NCBI GenBank assembly: GCA_965371445.1
Contig: CBDUYN010000024.1
Coordinates: 16,384 to 80,383, forward strand
Length of the DNA stretch: 64,000 nt
Direction of reading: 5' to 3'
Origin: DASWIG01 sp965371445
GTDB lineage: Bacteria > Acidobacteriota > Thermoanaerobaculia > Multivoradales > J023
Numbering within the stretch: the first letter of the stretch is position 1; each line of letters opens with the position of its first letter. Position numbers and translations under genes: made by a program. Under the pieces are notes generated by a model. The model did no database searches. It was given only the letters and a program-made list of their open reading frames with translations, and was not told where the DNA came from. Positions 43,224 to 51,428 of this stretch are shown piece after piece.

Positions 43224-45350
43224 ATGCGAAAGCTCAAAAAGGGATTTCTCGCCATGAATTCGAAAATGCTGTGGGCGAGTCTTCTCGTGGCCCTCACACT
43301 GGCAGCAGCCGTTGGCGCCGAGTCGCCCTTCAGCCTCGAAGAGGTCCTCGGCGCGCCGTTCCCGTCGGACCTCGTGGCCTCGCCAAGCGGCGGGAAAGTC
43401 GCCTGGGTCGTGAGCCACGAGGGCGTCCGCAACGTCTGGGTCGCCGCGGCCCCACGCTTCGAAGGACGCCGGCTCACCGGCTACACCGAGGACGACGGAC
43501 AGGCCCTTGCTCAGCTGCGCTTCACCCCTCAAGAGTCGCGGCTCCTCTTCGTCCGCGGCGGCCGGCCCAACTCCCAGGGCGAGATCCCCAACCCGCTGAG
43601 CGACCCCGGCGGCACGAAGCGGACGATCTACGTCGTCGACCTGGACGGCGGCGAGCCGCGGCGCCTGGCCGAGGGAGCCTCGCCCCGCGTCGCGCCCGAC
43701 GGCAAGAGCGTCGTCTTCGCCCAAGACGGCAAGGTCTTCTCCGCCGCCCTCGACGGCAAGGAGGACGAGGAGCCTACGGAGCTCTTCAAGATCCGCGGCG
43801 AGGCCGGCGGGATCCGCTTCTCGCCCGACGCCGAGCGGCCGCTCCTCGCCTTCACGAGCGAACGCGACGACCACGCCTTCCTCGGCGTCTACGACCTCGC
43901 CGCCGGGACGCTTCGCTACCTCGACCCGAGCGTCGACGTCGACTCGGACCCGGTCTTCTCCCCCGACGGCCGCCGCATCGCCTACCTGCGCTTTCCCCAC
44001 GAGCGGGAGAACCTGCCCTTCAGCGCGCGGCGCGCGGCGCTCCCTTTCTCGATCCGCGTCGTCGACACGAAGACCGGCGAGGCGCGCGAGATCTGGCGGG
44101 CCGAGGAAGGCGTCGGCAGCGCCTTCCGCTGGGTCTCCGCCGAAAACCAGCTCCTCTGGGGCGCTGGCGATCGCCTCGTCTTCCCCTGGGAAAGAGACGG
44201 CTGGACCCACCTCTACTCGGTACCGGTGAGCGGCGGCAAGCCGACTTTGCTCTCGCCGGGAAGCTTCGAGGTCCAATTCGCCGCCCTCTCGGCGGACGGC
44301 ACCCACGTCCTCTACTCCTCGAACCAGGACGACGTCGACCGCCGGCACGTCTGGCGGGTGGCGGTCGAGGGAGGGACGCCGGAGCCTCTCACCGCGCCCG
44401 GGAAGGGAATCGAGTGGGCGCCGCGCGGCCTCGAAGACGGACGCGTCGTGCTGCTCGCCTCCGGAACGCGACAGCCGGCCCACGCGGCGATCCGCGAAAA
44501 CGACGGCGATCTACGTCCTCTGGGTCCGGCGGCCGAAGGCTTTCCTTCGGAGCACCTCGTCGAGCCGCGGCAGGTCGTCTTCTCGGCGGCCGACGGCTTG
44601 AAGATCCACGGCCAGCTCTTCGTGCACGGGGACCTCAAGGAAGGCGACCGGAGACCGGCAATCCTCTTCTTCCACGGCGGCTCGCGCCGCCAGATGCTCC
44701 TCGGCTTCCACCACCGCGGCTACTACCACAACGCTTACGCCTTCAACCAATACCTGGCGAGCCGGGGCTACGTCGTCCTTTCGGTCAACTACCGGAGCGG
44801 CATCGGCTACGGGATAGAGTTTCGCGAAGCGTTGAATTACGGTGCCCGCGGCGCTAGCGAGTACAAGGACGTCGTCGGCGCGGGGCTCTACCTGCGCAGC
44901 CGCGACGACGTCGATCCCGAGCGCATCGCCCTCTGGGGCGGCTCCTACGGCGGCTACCTGACGGCGCTCGGCCTCGCCCGCGCCTCGGACCTTTTTGCCG
45001 CCGGTGTCGACCTGCACGGCGTACACGACTGGAACGTCTTCCTCCGCCGGCGGATCGGGGAGCGCGATCCAGAGACCCAGGCGGAGATCCTGCGCCTCGC
45101 CTACGACTCCTCGCCGATGTCCGCGGTCGATTCCTGGCGCTCGCCGGTGCTCCTGATCCACGGCGACGACGACCGTAACGTCCCGTTCAGCGAAACGGTG
45201 AATCTGGTCGAAGCGCTGCGGCGGCGCGGCGTCCCCTACGAGCAACTGATCTTCCCCGACGAAGTGCACGGCTTCCTCCTGCACCGCAACTGGCTCGCGG
45301 CCTACCGCGCGGCGGCCGACTTTTTTGACCGGCACCTGGGAGGGGATTGA
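43224..45350 (+). CDS. secreted S9-family (DPP/acylaminoacyl-type) peptidase
   Basis: 708 residues; TAAGGAGG lies 4 nt before the ATG. The signal peptide covers about 15-35 (MLWASLLVALTLAAAVGA). An N-terminal beta-propeller with TolB/WD-like blades (SPDGRRIAYLRF, SADGTHVLYSSN) covers about 40-450. The alpha/beta-hydrolase domain has the nucleophile GGSYGGY, the Asp in LLIHGDDDRNVPFS and the His in DEVHGFLL. This is the S9 layout of exported prolyl/dipeptidyl peptidases. It stands alone between divergent lgt and the convergent acyl-CoA operon. Confidence 0.94.
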   Translation: MRKLKKGFLAMNSKMLWASLLVALTLAAAVGAESPFSLEEVLGAPFPSDLVASPSGGKVAWVVSHEGVRNVWVAAAPRFEGRRLTGYTEDDGQALAQLRFTPQESRLLFVRGGRPNSQGEIPNPLSDPGGTKRTIYVVDLDGGEPRRLAEGASPRVAPDGKSVVFAQDGKVFSAALDGKEDEEPTELFKIRGEAGGIRFSPDAERPLLAFTSERDDHAFLGVYDLAAGTLRYLDPSVDVDSDPVFSPDGRRIAYLRFPHERENLPFSARRAALPFSIRVVDTKTGEAREIWRAEEGVGSAFRWVSAENQLLWGAGDRLVFPWERDGWTHLYSVPVSGGKPTLLSPGSFEVQFAALSADGTHVLYSSNQDDVDRRHVWRVAVEGGTPEPLTAPGKGIEWAPRGLEDGRVVLLASGTRQPAHAAIRENDGDLRPLGPAAEGFPSEHLVEPRQVVFSAADGLKIHGQLFVHGDLKEGDRRPAILFFHGGSRRQMLLGFHHRGYYHNAYAFNQYLASRGYVVLSVNYRSGIGYGIEFREALNYGARGASEYKDVVGAGLYLRSRDDVDPERIALWGGSYGGYLTALGLARASDLFAAGVDLHGVHDWNVFLRRRIGERDPETQAEILRLAYDSSPMSAVDSWRSPVLLIHGDDDRNVPFSETVNLVEALRRRGVPYEQLIFPDEVHGFLLHRNWLAAYRAAADFFDRHLGGD

Positions 45351-45500
45351 GCTTCCACCTTCGTCATCATCGCCTGGAGCTCGACCGTGTGCCTTGAGCG
45401 CTTGACGCCCTCGGGCCGGGACGGAAAGAGATTCTGCGCTACGTGATCACCGGGGAGCTGCGCTGAGTGCCGGCTCGACGCTCGACGGCGAGCTTCAACG

Positions 45501-46739
45501 TCAATCCTTCAAGAGCTGCCGGGCGATGACGAGGCGTTGGATCTCGGTCGTCCCCTCGTAGATCCTGAGCGCCCGGACGGCTCGGTAGAGCCGGTCGAGC
45601 GGGTGTTGGGCCAGCACGGCGCGCCCGCCGACGATCTGCACCGCCTCGTCGACGATGCGCTGCGCCGCCTCGGTGGCATAGCTCTTGGCCATCGCCGACT
45701 CCAGGGTGAGGCGCTCGGAGTCGGTGTCGGCCGCGGCGGCGGCGCGGTAGGTCAGGAGCCGTGCGGCGTCGAGCTCGGTGGCCATGCGCGCGAGCTTCTC
45801 CTGGATCAGCTGGAAGTCGGCGAGCGGCTGGCCGAACTGGCGACGCTTCTGCGCGTGGCGCAGCGCTTCGGTGAGGGCTCGGCGGGCGAGGCCGCAGGCG
45901 GCCGCCGCCACTGTGGCACGCAACCGGTCGAGGGTCCGCATACCGATCGAAAACCCTTCGCTCTCCTCGCCGAGGAGGTTCCCGACCGGCAGGCGGCAAC
46001 TGTCGAAGGACACCTCGCCCAGCGGATGGGGCTCGGAAAGCACCTGCGCACGGACGAAGCGGACGCCCGTGCGGTTGCCCTCGACGAGAAAGCAGCTCAG
46101 CCCACGCCGTCCGGCGTCGCGGTTGGTGGACGCGAAAACGACGTAGAGCTTGGCCAGGCCGGCGTTGGTGATGAGGTGCTTGCGGCCGTCGAGCACCCAG
46201 GCCGGGACGACCTCCGGCCGGGCGAACTCGAGCTCGCTGTAGTCGGAGGTGTCGAGCTTGGCCCGGCTCTCGATGCCGCCGACGTCGGAGCCGGCCTCGG
46301 GCTCGGTCATGGCGAAAGCGGTCATCGTCCGGCCCCTGGCGATTTTTGGCAAGAAGCGTTGCTTCTGCTCGTCGGTGCCGGCGAGGGTGATCGGCATCGA
46401 GCCCAGGCATTGGAGGGCGAAGACCGAGTCGGCGAGCGGCGAGACCTGGGCCAGGGCCTCGCGGATCAGGCAACAGGCGCGCAGGTCGGGCCCGGTGGGT
46501 GCGCCGCCATGCTCTTCGGGGATCGGGTACTGGCACCAGCCGGCGCCGCCAAGCCGCGCCAACATCTCGCGCGCCTGCTGCCGCGCGGCCTCGTCGGTCG
46601 TGGCGTAGGGCAGGTGGGCGAGCTCGTCGTCGACAAAAGCCACGACTCTTGCCGCCACCTCCTCGTGGTGCTCGGCGAGAAAGGGCCGGACGGTCTCCAG
46701 GTCAAGTGAAACGAGGCTTTCGTTTTTCTCGGAAGGCAT
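45501..46739 (-). CDS. acyl-CoA dehydrogenase family protein
   Basis: 412 residues from ATG 46739; the frame extends upstream but overlaps the hydratase too far. It is an FAD-dependent alpha,beta-desaturase of acyl-CoA. Motifs are TAFAMTEPEAGSDVGGI (FAD/substrate), WVLDGRKHLITNAG, RRQFGQPLADFQLIQEKLA and the C-terminal RIYEGTTEIQRLVIARQLL, where Glu of YEGTTE is the usual catalytic base. It is the last gene of a four-gene operon and overlaps the hydratase by 38 nt. Confidence 0.94.
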   Translation of the reverse strand: MPSEKNESLVSLDLETVRPFLAEHHEEVAARVVAFVDDELAHLPYATTDEAARQQAREMLARLGGAGWCQYPIPEEHGGAPTGPDLRACCLIREALAQVSPLADSVFALQCLGSMPITLAGTDEQKQRFLPKIARGRTMTAFAMTEPEAGSDVGGIESRAKLDTSDYSELEFARPEVVPAWVLDGRKHLITNAGLAKLYVVFASTNRDAGRRGLSCFLVEGNRTGVRFVRAQVLSEPHPLGEVSFDSCRLPVGNLLGEESEGFSIGMRTLDRLRATVAAAACGLARRALTEALRHAQKRRQFGQPLADFQLIQEKLARMATELDAARLLTYRAAAAADTDSERLTLESAMAKSYATEAAQRIVDEAVQIVGGRAVLAQHPLDRLYRAVRALRIYEGTTEIQRLVIARQLLKD

Positions 46740-47505
46740 CGTAGGACTCCCGGAAGTTCGGATCTTCCATACAGGCCGCCTGGATCTCGACCTCGGCTTC
46801 CATGGCCGAGACGAGGTCCATCGCGGCCTCGCGGTAGAGCATCTTCTTGGTGACCTCGAGGGCGAAAGAGGGGCCCCGGGCGAGCTTCTCGGCCCACTCG
46901 CGACCCGCGGCGGCGACCTCGCCCTTGGGCACCACGCGGTTGTAGAGGCCGATCCTATGAGCCTCGTCGGCGGAGAGGAAGTCACCCGTCATCAGGATCT
47001 CGTTGGCCCGGCCGAGGCCTACGATGCGCGGCAGGAGCCAGGAGGCGCCCATGTCGGCGCCGGAGAGGCCCACCTTGGTGAAAAGGTAGGCGATCTTGGC
47101 GTCCTCGGAGGCGATGCGGACGTCGCAGGCCGCCGCGACGACCGCCCCGGCGCCCGCCACGAGGCCGTTCAGGGCGCCGACGACCGGCCGCCGGCAACGG
47201 AGGATCGAGAGGATCAAAGCCCCGGTCCGGCGGGTGAAGTCGAGCAGGCCCTGGTAGTCGCGTTCGAACAGCTCGCCGATGATCGACTCGACGTCGCCGC
47301 CCGAGCAGAAGGCCCGGCCGCTGCCGGTCAGGACGATCGCGCGCACCCCCGCCTCGCGGTCGAGCCGGTCGAAGGTCTCGCGCAGCTCGTCGTAGACCTC
47401 GAAGGTCAAAGCATTCAACCGGTCGGCGCGGTCGAGGGTGATCGTCGCCACCGCGGTTTCGCGGTCGTGCTCGTAGCGGAAGCTCTGCGGCTCGATCGTC
47501 ATCAT
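46702..47505 (-). CDS. enoyl-CoA hydratase/isomerase family protein
   Basis: 267 residues. The crotonase fold shows ITLDRADRLNALTFEVYDEL, the oxyanion-hole GSGRAFCSGGDVES and ALNGLVAGAGAVVAAACDVR. Where classical hydratases have the second Glu there is GLSGADMGASWLLPR, as in several ring-degradation paralogues, so the reaction may not be simple hydration. ATGA overlap with the ridA-like gene upstream implies coupled translation. Confidence 0.92.
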   Translation of the reverse strand: MMTIEPQSFRYEHDRETAVATITLDRADRLNALTFEVYDELRETFDRLDREAGVRAIVLTGSGRAFCSGGDVESIIGELFERDYQGLLDFTRRTGALILSILRCRRPVVGALNGLVAGAGAVVAAACDVRIASEDAKIAYLFTKVGLSGADMGASWLLPRIVGLGRANEILMTGDFLSADEAHRIGLYNRVVPKGEVAAAGREWAEKLARGPSFALEVTKKMLYREAAMDLVSAMEAEVEIQAACMEDPNFRESYDAFREKRKPRFT

Positions 47506-47951
47506 GCGTCCCCTTGCGGGGATCGAGGGGGGGAAACACTGGCCTCCTCGGCGGGTAGGACGGCGAGGGCCTGGATCTCGACCCTGGCCCCGGGCTCGAG
47601 GAGCGCCTTGACCTCGACCAGGGCCATGGCCGGGAAGTGGCGTCCCATGAGCCGGCGGTATTCGGCACCGACCTCCTTGACGGTGGCGACGTATTCCCGG
47701 TGGTCGGTGACGAAGATCGTCAGCTGGGCCAGGTGCTCGCCTTCTCCGCCGGCCTCGTGGACGACGGCGAGGACGTTGGCGAGCGCCTGGCCGAACTGAG
47801 CGGGAAAGGCGTCGCTGACGATTTGCTGCTCGCCGTCCCAGGCCACCTGGCCGGCGACGGCGAGGAGGCGTCCGCCCGGCGGGGCGAGCATGCCGTTGGA
47901 GTAGCCGCGCGGGGCGCCGAGCGCCTCCGGGTTGATCGGGATGAGGCTCAT
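47502..47951 (-). CDS. RidA/YjgF family protein
   Basis: 149 residues from ATG 47951. RidA-fold trimers hydrolyse enamine/imine intermediates or act on related pathway metabolites. Visible are GYSNGMLAPPGGRLLAVAGQ near the N-terminus, DAFPAQFGQALANVLAVVHEAGG, and VKALLEPGARVEIQALAVLP at the end. The family's usual Arg-containing motif (R-x-xVxV..LP) is altered here to ALLEPGARVEIQA, which keeps the Arg. It overlaps both neighbours by 4 nt. Its place between SDR and hydratase suggests a dedicated step on a nitrogenous acyl-CoA. Confidence 0.9.
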   Translation of the reverse strand: MSLIPINPEALGAPRGYSNGMLAPPGGRLLAVAGQVAWDGEQQIVSDAFPAQFGQALANVLAVVHEAGGEGEHLAQLTIFVTDHREYVATVKEVGAEYRRLMGRHFPAMALVEVKALLEPGARVEIQALAVLPAEEASVSPPRSPQGDA

Positions 47952-48724
47952 GCCTGGAATCCTCCTCCGTCGAGGACGATCGACTGGCCGTTCATGCCGT
48001 GCGCGCGCGGATCGCAGAGCGCGAGCACCTGAAAGGCCACCTCGTCGGCCTCGAAGATCCTCTTCTGGGGGCTCGACCGGGCGAGGGCGGCGCGCGCCTC
48101 CTCGGCGGAGAGCCCGGTCTTCTCGACGATGTTCTCCACGGCCTGCGAGGCGATCGAGGTCTCGACGTAGCCGGGACAAACGGCGTTCGCCGTCACGCCT
48201 CGCTCCGCGACCTCGGCGGCGACCGAGCGCATGAAGCCGACCACGGCGTGCTTCGACGCGGCGTAGGCCGAGAGGTAGGGGGAGCCGTGCTTGCCCGCCG
48301 TCGAGGCGATCATCACCAGCCGTCCCCAGCGGCGCTCGAGCATACCGGGCAGGAAGGCCTGGGTGACGAGGAACGTCCCGGTGACGTTGACCGCGAAGAC
48401 CCGGTTCCAGTCGTCGAGGGTGATCGCCTTGAGCGGCGCCGAGGAGGCGATGCCGGCGTTCGCGACCAGGACGTCGACGCCGCCCAGCAGCTCCTCCGCG
48501 GCCGCGGCGAGACGGCGGACCGCGTCGGGATCGGTCACGTCGCAGGCCACGGCGTGGGCTTCGTGGCCGTCACCGGTGAGCTCGTCCGCCGTCGCCTCGA
48601 TCTCGGCGCGCGAACGCGCCGAAACGAGGACCGCGGCGCCCGCTTCGGCCAGGGTGCGGGCGATAGCGCGGCCGATGCCGCGGCCGCCGCCGGTGACGAC
48701 GGCTCTCTTGCCCTTCAGGTCCAT
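47948..48724 (-). CDS. SDR-family 3-hydroxyacyl dehydrogenase-like protein
   Basis: 258 residues. The NAD(P) site VVTGGGRGIGRAIARTLAEAG, NAG motif VLVANAGIA, catalytic Ser in MIASTAGKHGSPY, and the YxxxK in SAYAASKHAV are all present. It is closest in feel to 3-hydroxyacyl-CoA or 3-hydroxybutyrate dehydrogenases. It is the first gene of the operon SDR-ridA-hydratase-dehydrogenase, 39 nt after the EgtB-like gene. Confidence 0.92.
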   Translation of the reverse strand: MDLKGKRAVVTGGGRGIGRAIARTLAEAGAAVLVSARSRAEIEATADELTGDGHEAHAVACDVTDPDAVRRLAAAAEELLGGVDVLVANAGIASSAPLKAITLDDWNRVFAVNVTGTFLVTQAFLPGMLERRWGRLVMIASTAGKHGSPYLSAYAASKHAVVGFMRSVAAEVAERGVTANAVCPGYVETSIASQAVENIVEKTGLSAEEARAALARSSPQKRIFEADEVAFQVLALCDPRAHGMNGQSIVLDGGGFQA

Positions 48725-48763
48725 GCCGGGGACGATAGCACGGGGGGCGGACCGGTCCGGTAC

Positions 48764-50083
48764 TCAGAGGGCGCAGGTCCGAAAACCCGTGAAGACGTCG
48801 CGGCGGCCGGGGAGGAAGAAGTTGCGGTAGGTGTTGTAGGCGAGCCGCGAGCGGGTGGCCCAGGAGCCGCCCTTCAAGACCCTGGGATAGCCGAACCACG
48901 GCGCCGAGTACTCCCGGTACGGGAAGTCGACGACGTAGCCCGGATAGGGATAGAAGGGCGAGGAGGTCCACTCCCAGACGTTGCCGGCCATCTGGCGGCA
49001 ACCGCAGGCGCTGTCGCCCTCCGCAAACGCGGCGACGTCGGCGTAGCCGTCGTAGGCCGCGTCGAGGTTGGCCTGTGCTTTCCTCGGCGGCTCTTCTCCC
49101 CAGGGAAAACGACGCTTGCGCCCCGTTGAGGGCTCCCAGCTCGCCGCCCTCTCCCACTCGGCCTCGGTGGGCAGCCGCCGGCCGGCCCAGTTGCAGTACG
49201 CCTCGGCCTCGTACCAGCTCACGTGGGCGGCCGGGGCGTCGTCCTCCAGGGGGACGAAGCGGTCGAAATGTCGGCGCAGCCATCCGGTCTGGCTCCGCTG
49301 CCAGTGGAGGGGCTTCAAGGCTCCGGCTTTGCAGCGCCAGACCCACCCCGACACGCTCCAGAGATCGCGGCGCAGGTACCCCCGGTCCTCGACCAAGCCG
49401 GCGAATTCGGCGTTGGTCACCGGAGCGCGGGCGATCGCGAAGGGCTGGAGCTCGACCTCGTGCGCCCACTTCTCGTTGTCGAAGACGAAAGGCGCCTCGG
49501 GCCGGGCCCCGATCTCGAAGACACCGCCGGGCACCTCGACGTCGCCGGGCCACGCGCCGTGGCGCGGCGCTTCGGCCGCCGGGAGCCGTGGTGCGGAATA
49601 CTCCAGGGTCTGGCGCATGTAAGTGAAGGCCTCGGCGTGCATGTCCTCGTGCAGCACCGAGAGGAGGCTCAGATAGGTCTCGACCGGGCCGGGTGGCGAG
49701 GCTTTGAGGTGCTCCAGCACCGCCTCCTCGACCTGGCCCAGCGCTCCCAGGACCTCCTCGCGCGACGGCAGGTCGAGCCCCCAGCGGTCGTCGTGGTCGA
49801 CCTCGAACGAGTTGTAGAGGTCGTCGCCACCGGCGAGGATCGGCTCTCGGTGCCCGAGGAGCCGCAGCAGGTTGGCCTCGTAGAAAAAGGCGACGTGGCC
49901 GAGCTCCCAGCGCAGCGGATTCAGGACGTCGCAGTAGGGGACCTCCAGCTCGAGCTCGGCGAGGTCGCCGACCAGCGCGAGCGTCCGCCGGCGGGCGTCG
50001 CGGACACATCGGGCCAGCTCCTCTACGGGAAGCGTAAAGTGCTTGTCTTCAAGCTGCGGCAGCGAGATCGCGGGCCGGGGCAT
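48764..50083 (-). CDS. EgtB/SenA-like non-haem iron oxidoreductase
   Basis: 439 residues. The N-terminal DinB-like part supplies metal ligands: H63 (ELGHVAFFYE) and the HX3HXE motif H145, H149, E151 (LHEDMHAEAF). The C-terminal half (about 180-439) is a formylglycine-generating-enzyme/sulfatase-modifying fold (VEVPGGVFEIG, RLPTEAEWERAA, MAGNVWEWTSS, RVLKGGSW). This is the layout of EgtB (ergothioneine) and SenA (selenoneine) C-S/C-Se bond-forming sulfoxide synthases. No egtD or senB lies nearby, so the substrate is open. The HEDMHAEAFTYMRQTL text leans towards SenA-like in my judgement. Confidence 0.85.
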   Translation of the reverse strand: MPRPAISLPQLEDKHFTLPVEELARCVRDARRRTLALVGDLAELELEVPYCDVLNPLRWELGHVAFFYEANLLRLLGHREPILAGGDDLYNSFEVDHDDRWGLDLPSREEVLGALGQVEEAVLEHLKASPPGPVETYLSLLSVLHEDMHAEAFTYMRQTLEYSAPRLPAAEAPRHGAWPGDVEVPGGVFEIGARPEAPFVFDNEKWAHEVELQPFAIARAPVTNAEFAGLVEDRGYLRRDLWSVSGWVWRCKAGALKPLHWQRSQTGWLRRHFDRFVPLEDDAPAAHVSWYEAEAYCNWAGRRLPTEAEWERAASWEPSTGRKRRFPWGEEPPRKAQANLDAAYDGYADVAAFAEGDSACGCRQMAGNVWEWTSSPFYPYPGYVVDFPYREYSAPWFGYPRVLKGGSWATRSRLAYNTYRNFFLPGRRDVFTGFRTCAL

Positions 50084-50182
50084 CGCCTTCTCCTCGTTGA
50101 ATCGTCGTTGTCTTCGACCCTAGCACAGCCGGGAGGCGGCGGCGGCTTGACCCCCCGAAGGCCCTGTGGAATACTCCATGGC

Positions 50183-51427
50183 GTGGCGCAGGTCTTTTCC
50201 ATCGTCCAGATAAAGCGCTCCCGCTTTTTCCTTCTCGACATCCACGACGAACGGCTGGCCGACGTCGCACAGCTCTTGCGTGGCGAGGTGGAGATCAGCT
50301 ACGAGACGCGGATCCGGGCGATCTCGATGCTGACGGAGTCGGAGCACGACCTCTCGGTCGACGACGTGAGGTGGCTCTACGCCGTCTCGGCCCACGAGTG
50401 GAGGCACCGTTCGAAGCTCCTCTCCCAGCTGGGGATTCCCGGCGAGGCGCTCGACCACCTCGTCGAGATCGGCCTTCTCGTCTCCACCTCCGGCGACGAG
50501 GAGCTGCGAAGGCTCAAGGAGCGCGAGGAGGCCTTCGACGAGAACGTCTGGCATCCCTACGCCGCGTTTTACCACCTGATGTCGAAGCATCCGGCGGGGT
50601 TGAACCGCCTCGGCTACACGCCGCTCGTCGACCTTGAATCGGCGAGCCGGAAAAGCGCCGAGAACGCCGAGCGCAACGTCGAGCGCCACGGGCCGCCGCC
50701 GCCCCTTTTTCACGAGGTGGCGGAGGCCGAAGAGACGATCGCGCTGCCACGGATCGACAAAGACGGCGACTTCTACCAGGTGCTCAGGAAGCGCCGCACG
50801 GCCCGGGCCTTCGATTCGTCGAAGCTCCTGAGCCAGGAGGACTTCCTGACCCTGCTGCAGTACGTGGGCGGCTGCCAGGGGACTTTCCAGATATCGGAAA
50901 ACGTGACGCTTCAGAAGCGTACGAGCCCCTCCGGGGGGGCGCTTCACCCGGTCGAGATCTATCCGTTCCTTCTACGTGTCGAGGGCTTCGACCCGGGAAT
51001 CTACCACTACGACCCGCGCGATCACGCTCTTGCAAGGATCCGGTCCTACACCCTCCCGCAGGCGGAGGAGCTGGCCGGCAGGATGGCCGCGGAGCAGATG
51101 TTTGCCGGCGAATCGCAGCTGATCTTCCTGATGACGGCGCGTTTCCATCGCAACTTCTGGAAGTACCGCAACAACGTCAGGACCCACGCCGTCGTCCTCT
51201 TTGACGCCGGCCATCTCTGCCAGACCTTTCAGCTCACCTCGGCCGAGCTCGGCCTCGTCTCCTTCTTCGTGGGGATCGACGCCGTCGCGATCGACGAGAC
51301 GCTGGGAATCGACGGCATCCAAGAGGGTGCGGTGGCGCTCGTCGGCTGCGGGATCCCCCTCCCCGGCGGAACCGACGGCTCCGACTTCGGCCTACCCTTC
51401 GAGCTCCACAAACCCGGCTCTTCGTAG
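50183..51427 (+). CDS. SagB-related nitroreductase-fold dehydrogenase
   Basis: 414 residues from GTG 50183; the longer frame upstream is antisense to the EgtB-like gene. Residues about 1-185 are a family-specific helical region. Residues about 190-400 are an FMN nitroreductase fold (RKRRTARAFDSSKLLSQEDF, TSPSGGALHPVEIYPFLLRV, YHYDPRDHALARI) as in SagB dehydrogenases, which oxidise azolines to azoles in peptide natural products. It resembles the 'putative peptide maturation dehydrogenase' group (TIGR04511-like, from memory). No cyclodehydratase or precursor peptide is seen next to it. Confidence 0.85.
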   Translation: MAQVFSIVQIKRSRFFLLDIHDERLADVAQLLRGEVEISYETRIRAISMLTESEHDLSVDDVRWLYAVSAHEWRHRSKLLSQLGIPGEALDHLVEIGLLVSTSGDEELRRLKEREEAFDENVWHPYAAFYHLMSKHPAGLNRLGYTPLVDLESASRKSAENAERNVERHGPPPPLFHEVAEAEETIALPRIDKDGDFYQVLRKRRTARAFDSSKLLSQEDFLTLLQYVGGCQGTFQISENVTLQKRTSPSGGALHPVEIYPFLLRVEGFDPGIYHYDPRDHALARIRSYTLPQAEELAGRMAAEQMFAGESQLIFLMTARFHRNFWKYRNNVRTHAVVLFDAGHLCQTFQLTSAELGLVSFFVGIDAVAIDETLGIDGIQEGAVALVGCGIPLPGGTDGSDFGLPFELHKPGSS

Positions 51428-51428
51428 G

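Noticed and set aside
43083..44483. 466-codon minus-strand frame antisense to the S9 peptidase
   Set aside because: It lies wholly within a clear peptidase gene; its composition is the usual GC-driven mirror pattern and no domain is visible.
45420..45467. plus-strand peptide ending KEILRYVITGELR before a TGA
   Set aside because: It looks slightly protein-like but is too short, has no start and no identifiable parent gene.
49223..50182. long upstream extension of the SagB-like gene
   Set aside because: It is antisense to the EgtB-like gene and not conserved-looking; the GTG at 50183 gives the family N-terminus.
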